Shown here: positions 1 to 8,787 of the stretch, one piece after another
Position numbering within the stretch: position 1 is the first letter of the stretch
Layout of the letters: each line of letters opens with the position of its first letter
Source of the DNA: Ignavibacteria bacterium
Lineage (GTDB): Bacteria > Bacteroidota > Ignavibacteria > Kapaibacteriales > UBA2268
Assembly (NCBI GenBank): GCA_026417135.1
Contig: JAOADV010000004.1
Span: forward strand, 64,814 to 128,813
Direction: 5' to 3'
DNA: 64,000 nt
Position numbers and translations under genes: made by a program
The notes under the pieces: model-generated
The model's database searches: none
Seen by the model: the letters and a program-made list of their open reading frames with translations, nothing else
Told to the model about the DNA's origin: nothing

Positions 1-411
1 AAAGCATCTGGAATCCCGCTTTCCTTTCTGGACTTTATTCGCCTTTTCAAAGGAGAATTACTATTTCCAAGAGATTCTCTTATCTTGAGGAATGAGATTC
101 AGCAAGAGAATAGAAAATTGTTTGCCTATTTTTCCGAATCTTTTGTCGATTTTTTCCTTGTCTCTTCGAACGACGAGATTTTGTTGCAATATCAAAAAAA
201 GAATAGCGAAGGTAAAATTGTTTTAAATCTGATTTATAAGGATTATTTTGAAATCGATTCTGCTATTTTTCCGAAGAAATATTATCTTCAGGTCTCCGAA
301 CGACAAGGGTACGTTGAAATAGAAGTTGAAAATTTGAAGTTTGCGTTCGAACCCACAAAGCCTTTTTCTTTCGAAATCCCTAAATCGGTTGAGGTTTTTG
401 TTTTTGATTAA
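1..411 (+). CDS. 3' end of a CDS truncated by the window edge; unknown function
   Basis: Frame 1 is open from base 1 (KASGIPLSFLDFIRLFKGELLFPRDSLILRNEIQQ...) to the stop at 411. The listed TTG start at 85 is probably not real. Confidence 0.6.
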   Translation, partial: KASGIPLSFLDFIRLFKGELLFPRDSLILRNEIQQENRKLFAYFSESFVDFFLVSSNDEILLQYQKKNSEGKIVLNLIYKDYFEIDSAIFPKKYYLQVSERQGYVEIEVENLKFAFEPTKPFSFEIPKSVEVFVFD

Positions 412-454
412 ACTATCGTTTAGTTTTAGTGATGATAAATAAATATTTCAGTTA

Positions 455-3100
455 ATGGGTTGCACAATCCGCCATATTTTGGTTATTCTGCTTACGATAT
501 CTTTCGCTACGCCATTTTTGATTTCTCAGCAAGATGCCAAGCCAAAGAAAATACTCCCGAAAGCACAGCAAAGCGATACAATTAATTTACAACAGGACCA
601 AGATTTGTTTCGAAAGGATGACAACGTGCTGACTCCTCAAGAAAAGTTCGACACGGCAACGACCAAAACCGAGATTTCAAGGAAAAATTTGATTGATGAA
701 ATAATTAAGTTTAAAGCAAGCGATTCCGTACGTTTTAACGTCGAGAAGAAACATCTCTTTCTCCGCGGCAAAGCAAATGCCGAATATAAACTTCAAAGAT
801 TGGAAAGCGAAATTATCGAGTTTTACTTGGATAATTCTATATTGAAAGCCGAAGGAATTAGAACTGCAGAAGGTAAACTTGTTGGATTCCCAGCATTTAC
901 AGATGATAAAGAAACATTCTACGGTGAGAGGATATTATATAATTTTCGCACAAAACAAGGGACTATTACACTCGGCGAGACCAAGTTGGGCGAAGGATTT
1001 TATTTCGGGGACAAAATAAAGCGAGTAAGCGAAACAGATTTTTTTGTTCATCAAGGGTGCTACACGACTTGTAATGCGCCCAAACCACATTACTACTTTG
1101 GTTCTCCAAGAATGAAAGTTGTTGCTGGCGAAAGTGTTTATCTCGACCCGTTAATTTTTTATGTAGAGGATATTCCTTTATTTATAGTTCCATTAGGTTT
1201 GTATTTCCCGACTCGAAGTGGTCGGCAATCTGGTTTAATTACCCCTTCTTTCTTTTTTTCGCAAAGGCGTGGCGTAACCATCGAGAACGTAGGGTTTTAT
1301 CTCGCTTTGAGCGATTACTACGATACACGGTTTTCTTTAGACTTTTATAGTAAAGGTGGCTTCCTTCTTAAGAACTTTACCCAATGGAAATATAGGAACG
1401 AGTTATCTGGAAGTTTGGAAGCTTCCTTTGGCCGCGTTCGTTTCAATTTTGACCAGCCTTACCAAAGGACTTGGGGGATTAGTCTTCAACATAGTCATAA
1501 AATCAACCCATTTGAATCATACACCGCCGATTTGAGGTTTTATTCCCAAGATTATTTTCGAAATACCTCGATAGATTTAATTTCGCGGCAGACGCAAGAT
1601 TTGACCTCGAATGCCTCCTATTCTCGAACTTTCGAGAATGGTTCGTCGCTTTCGTTGTCCTATTCTCGCTCGCAGAACATATTAACAACTGAATATACCG
1701 AGACCCCAGCATTTAGCTTTCAAATACCACAAATTAATCCATTAAAATTTATTGACCCCACGAATGAGTTTTTAAGAAATCTTTCGCTGAATTACTCACT
1801 TCGAGCAAACTACTTGAAAAACAAACGAATTATCGATACAACTTTTGTTTATTCACATTCTTCGAAAATAATGCATTCTCCCAGCATCTCATTTCAGTTA
1901 CCCAAGATAAATTACTTTACCTTTACCCCGTTTATTAATTTTTCGTTTAATAATTACTTTCGAAGACTTACGAAAAGTATTAATCCTTCTGATTCTTCGA
2001 TAGTTGAAACATTGGAAAAAGGTTTGTTTACCGAATATAGTTATTCTTTAGGTATTTCTGCATCGACCAAGCTGTATGGCATTGTTGCTCCAAATATGTT
2101 TGGAGTAAAATTTCTGCGCCACACAGTTTCACCAACACTTCAATACTCATTTACACCCGACCTTTCAGACCCGAAGTATAAATTTTACGGCTTTTATAAA
2201 GATTTAAGGACAAACAGGGAAGTAATATATTCTCGGTTCGAGAAAGATGGAGGTGGGATTGCTTCTCGCTCCCGCTCTCAATTAATTTCATACAATGTTC
2301 AAAATATTATTTCAATGAAGTATAATCCAAAAGATACCGGCGAAGATAAAACAATTGATATTCTTAGTTTTAATGTTTCGGGTAACTACAATTTTGTTGC
2401 CGATTCTTTAAATTTTTCAGATATAAATGTTTCTTTATACACTACTACAATTCCAAATGTAAATGTTAATTCTTCTCTTAGTTTTACTTTGTATGACCAG
2501 GACCCATTACTTTCACCCGAAGGGAAACCTCTTGGACAATTTCACAAAGTGAATCGTTTTTTGGTTTCTGCTGGGAAAGGTATGTTACGATTGACAAGAT
2601 TTAACATTAATTTTGGGACACGATTTGGTGGTGGGCAATTACCGTCGGCGCCGCTTTCACAGGACAAGCCACTTGATTCACTTTCTTTAGGAGAGCGTTT
2701 TTCTTTAAGGAGGAATATGGAAGAGCCAGAATCAGACTTATGGGGGGATGAGTCTCCCGGCTATCAACCATTTTCAGCTACTTGGAACCTTGCTTTTGAT
2801 GTGAACTATTCATACAATCACGAGTTATTAAACTTAAAATCACAATCGTTGAACTTAAGTTTTGATGCTTCGTTTAAAATCACACCGACTTGGAACATTA
2901 CTCTATCGACACAGTACGATGCAATAAAAAATGAAATTATTTCGCCAATAGTAAGGATAAACAAAGACCTACATTGTTGGGATTTGACGTTCATTTGGTA
3001 TCCTTACGGTTCCTTTACTGGTTTCTATTTTCGATTTGGGATTAAATCGTCGGTTCTACGCGACTTGAAGATTGAGCGAAGAAGTGTTCCTTTATACTAA
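455..3100 (+). CDS. lptD: LptD/OstA-like LPS-assembly outer-membrane protein
   Basis: 881 aa with signal peptide. LptD-like motifs 'FFVHQGCYTTCNAPKPHYYFGSPRMKVV' and 'IPLFIVPLGLYFPTRSGRQSGLITPSFFFSQRRGVTIENVGFYLALSDYYD', followed by beta-barrel-like strands. Confidence 0.8.
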   Translation: MGCTIRHILVILLTISFATPFLISQQDAKPKKILPKAQQSDTINLQQDQDLFRKDDNVLTPQEKFDTATTKTEISRKNLIDEIIKFKASDSVRFNVEKKHLFLRGKANAEYKLQRLESEIIEFYLDNSILKAEGIRTAEGKLVGFPAFTDDKETFYGERILYNFRTKQGTITLGETKLGEGFYFGDKIKRVSETDFFVHQGCYTTCNAPKPHYYFGSPRMKVVAGESVYLDPLIFYVEDIPLFIVPLGLYFPTRSGRQSGLITPSFFFSQRRGVTIENVGFYLALSDYYDTRFSLDFYSKGGFLLKNFTQWKYRNELSGSLEASFGRVRFNFDQPYQRTWGISLQHSHKINPFESYTADLRFYSQDYFRNTSIDLISRQTQDLTSNASYSRTFENGSSLSLSYSRSQNILTTEYTETPAFSFQIPQINPLKFIDPTNEFLRNLSLNYSLRANYLKNKRIIDTTFVYSHSSKIMHSPSISFQLPKINYFTFTPFINFSFNNYFRRLTKSINPSDSSIVETLEKGLFTEYSYSLGISASTKLYGIVAPNMFGVKFLRHTVSPTLQYSFTPDLSDPKYKFYGFYKDLRTNREVIYSRFEKDGGGIASRSRSQLISYNVQNIISMKYNPKDTGEDKTIDILSFNVSGNYNFVADSLNFSDINVSLYTTTIPNVNVNSSLSFTLYDQDPLLSPEGKPLGQFHKVNRFLVSAGKGMLRLTRFNINFGTRFGGGQLPSAPLSQDKPLDSLSLGERFSLRRNMEEPESDLWGDESPGYQPFSATWNLAFDVNYSYNHELLNLKSQSLNLSFDASFKITPTWNITLSTQYDAIKNEIISPIVRINKDLHCWDLTFIWYPYGSFTGFYFRFGIKSSVLRDLKIERRSVPLY

Positions 3101-4185
3101 ATTGATATTTTGATACCGGGTATTTGCAAAATCTTATAATTGCGAAGTCGAATTCTTTTGTTTATCTCTTCGACAAGTTTCGAAAAAACTGCCCGCTGAT
3201 TTGTAGCTTTTTCGAGAAGGACAACTGGCATACCAGAGTCGTTCGTTTCGCGTGTGAGAATTTCAAAAGGTACTTCGCCGAGGAAATTAACATTAAGTTC
3301 CTCGCAAACTCGTTTGCCTCCGCCTTCTCCAAAAATAAAATATCTTTTATCTGGGTTGTCTGGCGGAATAAAATAGCTCATATTTTCGATTACTCCGAGA
3401 ATTTCCACGTTAACTTTTCTAAACATTGCAATACTACGGCGGACATCAGCAACAGCTATTTCTTGAGGTGTTGTTACAATTATAGCACCAGTTAGTGGAA
3501 TTTTTTGCGTAAGGGTTAATTGAATATCCCCAGTTCCTGGCGGAAGGTCGAAAATCAAATAATCCAACTCGCCCCATTCAACTTGTTCGAAAAGCAAGGA
3601 GAAGTAACTTGCCAGAAGTGGACCTCGGAGAATTGCAGCTTGGTTTCTTTCGAGAATCATTCCCATAGAAGCAACTTTAATTCCATATTTTTCAATAGGA
3701 TATGCTAAAGTCGAGCCGTCGGGCATCTCAATTACTTCAAAAGTTGTGTCGGTTATACCGAACATTGTGGGTTGGCTTGGACCGTAAACATCACCATCAA
3801 GAATTCCAACTTTTGCACCAGTAAGCGAAAATGCAGCAGCAAGGTTCGAAGCAACCGAAGATTTCCCTACTCCACCTTTCCCAGATGCAACTGCTATGAT
3901 GTTTTTGACCCTATTTAGTACTTTGCGTTTCGAAAGGTCATACATACGCTCCGAAATATTAACTTCGACATTGGTATCGGGATAAAGCCTATGAATTTCG
4001 TTGTTAATTCTTGCTTGTATCTCCTTGAAAACTGAAAAAATTGGCTGGACAAGCTCGATGTAAACTTTTACATTATTATTTTCGATTGTTAGGTCTTTTA
4101 TTGCTTTAAGCTCGGAAAGTGTTTTGTTTAAATCTGGGTCGATAATTTTATTTATGGCATATAGAATTTCATTTTTTTCTAACAT
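3097..4185 (-). CDS. Mrp/ApbC/NBP35-family Fe-S carrier P-loop ATPase
   Basis: 'IIAVASGKGGVGKSSVASNLAAAFSLTGAKVGILDGDVYGPSQPTMFG' plus N-terminal DUF59-like domain. Confidence 0.92.
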   Translation of the reverse strand: MLEKNEILYAINKIIDPDLNKTLSELKAIKDLTIENNNVKVYIELVQPIFSVFKEIQARINNEIHRLYPDTNVEVNISERMYDLSKRKVLNRVKNIIAVASGKGGVGKSSVASNLAAAFSLTGAKVGILDGDVYGPSQPTMFGITDTTFEVIEMPDGSTLAYPIEKYGIKVASMGMILERNQAAILRGPLLASYFSLLFEQVEWGELDYLIFDLPPGTGDIQLTLTQKIPLTGAIIVTTPQEIAVADVRRSIAMFRKVNVEILGVIENMSYFIPPDNPDKRYFIFGEGGGKRVCEELNVNFLGEVPFEILTRETNDSGMPVVLLEKATNQRAVFSKLVEEINKRIRLRNYKILQIPGIKISI

Positions 4186-4287
4186 TTTGATTGAACTCCA
4201 AAAAAATTAAAGTAACGTGTTAGCAAATATGATATTTTTTTATAAATTTCAAAATGATGTGGATTAAAGCTCTTGCTCTGGGAAAGC

Positions 4288-5412
4288 TTACGAAAAGTCG
4301 CTAAGTTTTTCTCTGACGAGCTTTCCAATTTCTAAGCAGCAAGTCAAGCCTGGGGACTCGATTCCTATTAAATTCACAAAACCCGGTAGCCCTTTGCTAC
4401 TTTCTTCGTTAATTACAAAGTCTGGGTAGTCTTTGTAGGAAATTAATTTTGGGCGTATCCCTGTTTGGTCGGGAGATAAGTCGTCGAGTTCAAGCCAAGG
4501 AAGATATCTTTTCGCAGATTCCCAAAACTTTATATTTAGGTCTTCATCAAACTTATATGATTGTTCTTTACATTCCATCCAAACAAAATCGGGACCAAGT
4601 TTCAAACTACCATCTAAGTCTACGGTTAAATGAATACCCAAATAACTTTCGTCGGCGGGCGGGACGGGGTAGACGAGGTGCCGAACAAGATTGGATTTGC
4701 TAAATTTTACTCGAAAATAGTGGCCCTTAGCCCAATTTAGTCTATATCCGTACTTGTCTATATCGAGCCCAACTAAACTTGCGATTGTGTCGCTTTCTAA
4801 ACCTGCAGAGTTTACGACAAATTTTGTTGTAACTGGGAAAATTTCCCCATCGACTATCCGAACATAAATTTTGTAGTAATCGCCTAAGTTATCAATGCCG
4901 ACGACTTTATGGTAGAAAGCGAAATCGCAACCTAATGCGCTTGCTTTTGAATATAATGATTCCATTAATTTATGACTATCGATAATCCCTGTCGATGGGG
5001 ACCATAATCCAGCTATTGCATAAACATTTGGTTCATTTTTAAGTATTTCTTCTCGAGAAACTTCGTAAATCCCGTCGATACAATTTTCAATTCCGCGTTT
5101 ATATAATTTTTCTAAATATTCAAGTTCATCGTCGCAAGTGGCGATTATGTATTTTCCAATACGTCGATAAGGTATGTTATTCGATTTGCACCAAGAGTAA
5201 AGCGATTTATTACCTTCGACGCAAAGCTTTGCTTTTAAAGTCCACGAAGGGTAATATATTCCAGAATGAATAACTTGACTATTTCTCGAAGATGTTTCTT
5301 GTCCAAAAGATGAATGTTGCTCGATAAGAAGTGTAGAAAATTTCTGACTCAGAAAGTAGGCGCACGAAAGTCCAACTACGCCTCCACCGATAATTACACA
5401 TTCGTAATCCAT
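4288..5412 (-). CDS. FAD-dependent oxidoreductase, L-2-hydroxyglutarate oxidase (LhgO)-like
   Basis: N-terminal 'VIIGGGVVGLSCAYFLS' FAD motif; 'SSRNSQVIHSGIYYPSWTLKAKLCVEGN' typical of LhgO-like DAO family. Confidence 0.8.
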   Translation of the reverse strand: MDYECVIIGGGVVGLSCAYFLSQKFSTLLIEQHSSFGQETSSRNSQVIHSGIYYPSWTLKAKLCVEGNKSLYSWCKSNNIPYRRIGKYIIATCDDELEYLEKLYKRGIENCIDGIYEVSREEILKNEPNVYAIAGLWSPSTGIIDSHKLMESLYSKASALGCDFAFYHKVVGIDNLGDYYKIYVRIVDGEIFPVTTKFVVNSAGLESDTIASLVGLDIDKYGYRLNWAKGHYFRVKFSKSNLVRHLVYPVPPADESYLGIHLTVDLDGSLKLGPDFVWMECKEQSYKFDEDLNIKFWESAKRYLPWLELDDLSPDQTGIRPKLISYKDYPDFVINEESSKGLPGFVNLIGIESPGLTCCLEIGKLVREKLSDFS

Positions 5413-5413
5413 C

Positions 5414-7819
5414 TTAGAATTTTAGTTTCAAACCAAAAATCAGAGAGATTCTGTGATAGAACCATTCTCCGTCGTTTATTAAACTTGTTAAAGGAAATTT
5501 GTAGTGAACTTCAGAAAAAATTCCAAGTCGGGGTATGATATTATATGTATAACCTACCCCAAAATTAAAGTTTAGCCTAAATGTATTTAGTGATTTGACG
5601 CTTTTTATAGTTGGGTCCATCAACTTTTTTGAACCATCACTATATGAGTAGTTTTGTGGATTGATGATATACCTCGAAAATCTGACAGATTTTGAAAGTG
5701 CTGCGTTTAGTTCCAAACCGCCAAAACCATAAAGACCAAAGCGAAGATGGTATTCTCCAAGAACCGCAAGACTGGTAAAAATACCTTGCAAGGAAATCGA
5801 ACGACCTTCGTTTAGGAAAATAAACGAGCCGTCCTCCAATCTAATTTTTGATGCAATTGTATCGGGGGATTCTATTTCGCCAGCGTAGTTTTCAAATGAA
5901 ATCCGAGAAGAAATTGAAAAGTTTTCGTCGATAAATTTGTTAAAATATAAGCCGAGATATCCGGCAAAACCCAGAGAGTTTTGAAAGTTTCCTAATGAAA
6001 TTAAATTACCTGTCGAAGAAAAGTTCGAAGAATTTATCCCAAGAGAGCTAATACCAAAGATACCAACTTGATACCCAGGTCTAATTTTACAAGCTTTTGT
6101 CAAACCTTTTTGAATCTGATAAGATGAAACTCCAGTCGATAGGTCGAAAGTGTAACAAACAGTCCATTCCGAAACATTTAATGCAGCATCCGTTGCAACA
6201 AAGGAAAGGCGTGAGGTGAAATTTTTATCTATCGGGCTAATTTTGAATAGGACTTGTGGGGCACCTTCGTCTATTTTTGGCATTTTTACATCAAAGCCAA
6301 AATTTTCGATAATTGAAATTCCTCGAATTCCAGTATCATCTTCTCTGTCGTCCCGTACAATCAAATTGTATCCATCGGCAGTTGGTTTTGCATCTACAAG
6401 AGGCGGTAGTGTATCGGTTGCTGGCTCGTATTCTAAAAAAGATTGACCGCCTATGTTGCCATAAGCATCATAGGCGTCGCGTTCGTATCCAAATCCGTAT
6501 GAATACATTCCGAAAGGTAAGTCGGCTTCGAGATAGTGTGTGCCGAATTCAATTCGTAAATACCCGATTGAATATCTGCTGATTCCAAGTTGTTCGAAAA
6601 GAGAGGAATCGACGGGGACACCGTTCAACCGTAAGCTTTTTATGCCAACGGTAGGAATAATAACATTAACCATATGTCGCCATTGTCCATCGACAGGAGT
6701 TGCAAATCGATAACTTTTAAGAAACTGCTGTGTAGGACTGACTAAAAGCATCATTGGGTCACCGCTTAGGTCGTCTTCGCGATACCCGTGAGAATATTGG
6801 GCTACAAGAATTGGTTTGTTAGCAGTTACTTGAACAGGTCTTCTTGCAACGCTGTCGAAATATTCGCCTGCGTTTAGTTCTTTGACAAACTTTCCATCGA
6901 CAAAAACTCGAGTTTTTGGTTCATTTGCTAAAACACGAAATGTATATTGTTTGCGTGGAACTAACATCCCAATGTAAAAATGTTTGCCCCAAGAATTTAC
7001 AGGAGGCATTTGCTCGACTAAATGGTTGCAAGCAATGATATTTATCGGTACATAGGCACATTGATGACCAGAAAATACTGCAATTTTTTTGTTTGCTTTT
7101 ATTAATGTTCCTGTTAAATCGGTATTTTTTCCCGGAATTAATTTGGACATAACTTGATAAACATCACCACGGTTTAATGTTACGTTGAAAGGAACATTTG
7201 CTTCGTTTAGTGTGGTTGGACTTGTTGGAACTATTGTAACAGTTGTGTTGTCTTCGGTTGCTACTATTGCAAATAAAGGAAGTGATTCAATCGAGACGCT
7301 ATAACACATCGCACGGTACTCTGTACCAATAACTTCGGTTGGAAAAGCAAGAAAAGTATCTGTTGTTTGGAATCTTCTATTAAGTCCATAAACGAAAATA
7401 GGTTTTTCAGAGGTGATATGAACAGCGAGTTTTTCGATAACTTGTGAGCTTTTAATTTGTGCTTGTATAGGAAGACGAATTCTTTCGACTGTTTTAGCGC
7501 GGACAAATAGTTGTGTCCGATAGTTTAATCCCAAAATTTCAATGTTGACACGAGTATTTTCTTCCCCAGTTATAAAAAGTTCAAGTATGAGTTCGCCAGC
7601 GGAAACTTTATTCTTTGGGTCGTCGGTAAAGTTCGTCATAAAACAAAGCCAGAACTCGGTTCCCATTGGGATTTTAATTTTATGGTGAGTCGGTAAAGGG
7701 GTTGGTTCGATTGATTGGTTATAGTTTATAGTATCGTTTTGCTGTGGTAACTGAGAAAAGGATGAAAAAGAAATTAAGAAAAAGAATAAAAATACTAAAT
7801 GAAAATTTCTTACTTTCAT
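5414..7819 (-). CDS. Surface protein: IgGFc-binding-like N-terminal region fused to a C-terminal outer-membrane beta-barrel
   Basis: Signal peptide; 'GTEFWLCFMTNF...VFSGHQCAYVPINIIACNHLVEQMPPVNSWGKHFYIGML' resembles IgGFc-binding N-terminal domains; C-terminal ~220 aa has alternating barrel-like strands ending 'HRISLIFGLKLKF'. Confidence 0.6.
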   Translation of the reverse strand: MKVRNFHLVFLFFFLISFSSFSQLPQQNDTINYNQSIEPTPLPTHHKIKIPMGTEFWLCFMTNFTDDPKNKVSAGELILELFITGEENTRVNIEILGLNYRTQLFVRAKTVERIRLPIQAQIKSSQVIEKLAVHITSEKPIFVYGLNRRFQTTDTFLAFPTEVIGTEYRAMCYSVSIESLPLFAIVATEDNTTVTIVPTSPTTLNEANVPFNVTLNRGDVYQVMSKLIPGKNTDLTGTLIKANKKIAVFSGHQCAYVPINIIACNHLVEQMPPVNSWGKHFYIGMLVPRKQYTFRVLANEPKTRVFVDGKFVKELNAGEYFDSVARRPVQVTANKPILVAQYSHGYREDDLSGDPMMLLVSPTQQFLKSYRFATPVDGQWRHMVNVIIPTVGIKSLRLNGVPVDSSLFEQLGISRYSIGYLRIEFGTHYLEADLPFGMYSYGFGYERDAYDAYGNIGGQSFLEYEPATDTLPPLVDAKPTADGYNLIVRDDREDDTGIRGISIIENFGFDVKMPKIDEGAPQVLFKISPIDKNFTSRLSFVATDAALNVSEWTVCYTFDLSTGVSSYQIQKGLTKACKIRPGYQVGIFGISSLGINSSNFSSTGNLISLGNFQNSLGFAGYLGLYFNKFIDENFSISSRISFENYAGEIESPDTIASKIRLEDGSFIFLNEGRSISLQGIFTSLAVLGEYHLRFGLYGFGGLELNAALSKSVRFSRYIINPQNYSYSDGSKKLMDPTIKSVKSLNTFRLNFNFGVGYTYNIIPRLGIFSEVHYKFPLTSLINDGEWFYHRISLIFGLKLKF

Positions 7820-7820
7820 T

Positions 7821-8624
7821 TTATTTCACTACGAGAAATTTGGAATTGAATGTACCGATTGAATAAGCTTTTAGGCGGAGAAAATAAAGACCAGTTGCTA
7901 TTTCTATTGGTAGATAAAGTTCGAGCGAATAATCGCCTGCTTCGAACTTTTGGTTTAATGGTAGAATTTCGCTTCTATTTTTTGCTAAGAATTTATCGGG
8001 ATTACTTTGCGAAGAAAAAATAAATTCACCATTTTCGTTGAAAACTTCGAAACTTAAAAAGCTAGCTTTTTCGATTCCGAAATTGAAATTAACAATTTTA
8101 TCTGCTGGTAACGGAATCCCATTCGATATATAACTTTTTTGAATCGGTATTACTGTTGGTCCGCGTATAGTCAGTTTTCCCCCCGAAACTTCAAACTTGT
8201 GGAGTGTATCCGAAACTGAAAGCGAAATTAATTTTAATGAATCGACAGAATCCTTATGTGCTAACCCTTCGACGATTAGTTTGAAAAATAGGTTGGATTG
8301 GACTTTAATTTTGAAGCTTGTAATTACCAGTTCTGCATTGTATAGATTATTCAGTCGAACTTCGAAAGATGGGGAATTTTCCTCGATAATACTGGTTTCG
8401 CCTCCGAGAACTCCTTTTATATCAAGCAAATATGCATTAAATTGAAATACCAGTTGAATTTTGTTGGCTTTCGTTAGATTTAAAGAACCATAGATAGGTA
8501 TTGTATCATTTCGTGCTCGGTTAATAATTGTGTCCGGAATAGATACGTAAACAATGCTCCGTATCGGAACAAGGGGAAAAATTAACAGAGCAAAAGCGAC
8601 AAATATTTTTTTAATTTTATTCAT
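7821..8624 (-). CDS. Secreted protein with a T9SS type-A-like C-terminal sorting region
   Basis: C-terminus 'ATGLYFLRLKAYSIGTFNSKFLVVK'. Start corrected from 8657 to 8624 (MNKIKKIFVAFALLIF signal peptide); a TAnnTTTG motif overlaps the extended N-terminus. Confidence 0.55.
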   Translation of the reverse strand: MNKIKKIFVAFALLIFPLVPIRSIVYVSIPDTIINRARNDTIPIYGSLNLTKANKIQLVFQFNAYLLDIKGVLGGETSIIEENSPSFEVRLNNLYNAELVITSFKIKVQSNLFFKLIVEGLAHKDSVDSLKLISLSVSDTLHKFEVSGGKLTIRGPTVIPIQKSYISNGIPLPADKIVNFNFGIEKASFLSFEVFNENGEFIFSSQSNPDKFLAKNRSEILPLNQKFEAGDYSLELYLPIEIATGLYFLRLKAYSIGTFNSKFLVVK

Positions 8625-8758
8625 AGTTTTAAAGACAAATTTATGGATTTTAATCAAGAAATTAATAATATTGGTCTTTTGTTTTAAATTGTAGCGAGCT
8701 TTGGTTGAAGTGAGTCTTAGAATTTTTTGGAAATTAGGATAAGTTTTAAAATTATTGT

Positions 8759-8766
8759 TAAATTTG
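8759..8766 (+). promoter_or_regulatory. Bacteroidota-type -7 element TAAATTTG upstream of the PD40/OmpA gene
   Basis: Matches TAnnTTTG, 21 nt before the ATG at 8788. Confidence 0.45.
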
Positions 8767-8787
8767 TAAAGTGATTTTATTTTTTAT

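Noticed and set aside
3124-3708. Plus-strand ORFs 3124..3495 and 3520..3708 opposite mrp
   Set aside because: Antisense shadows of a clear Mrp ATPase gene; no recognisable protein.
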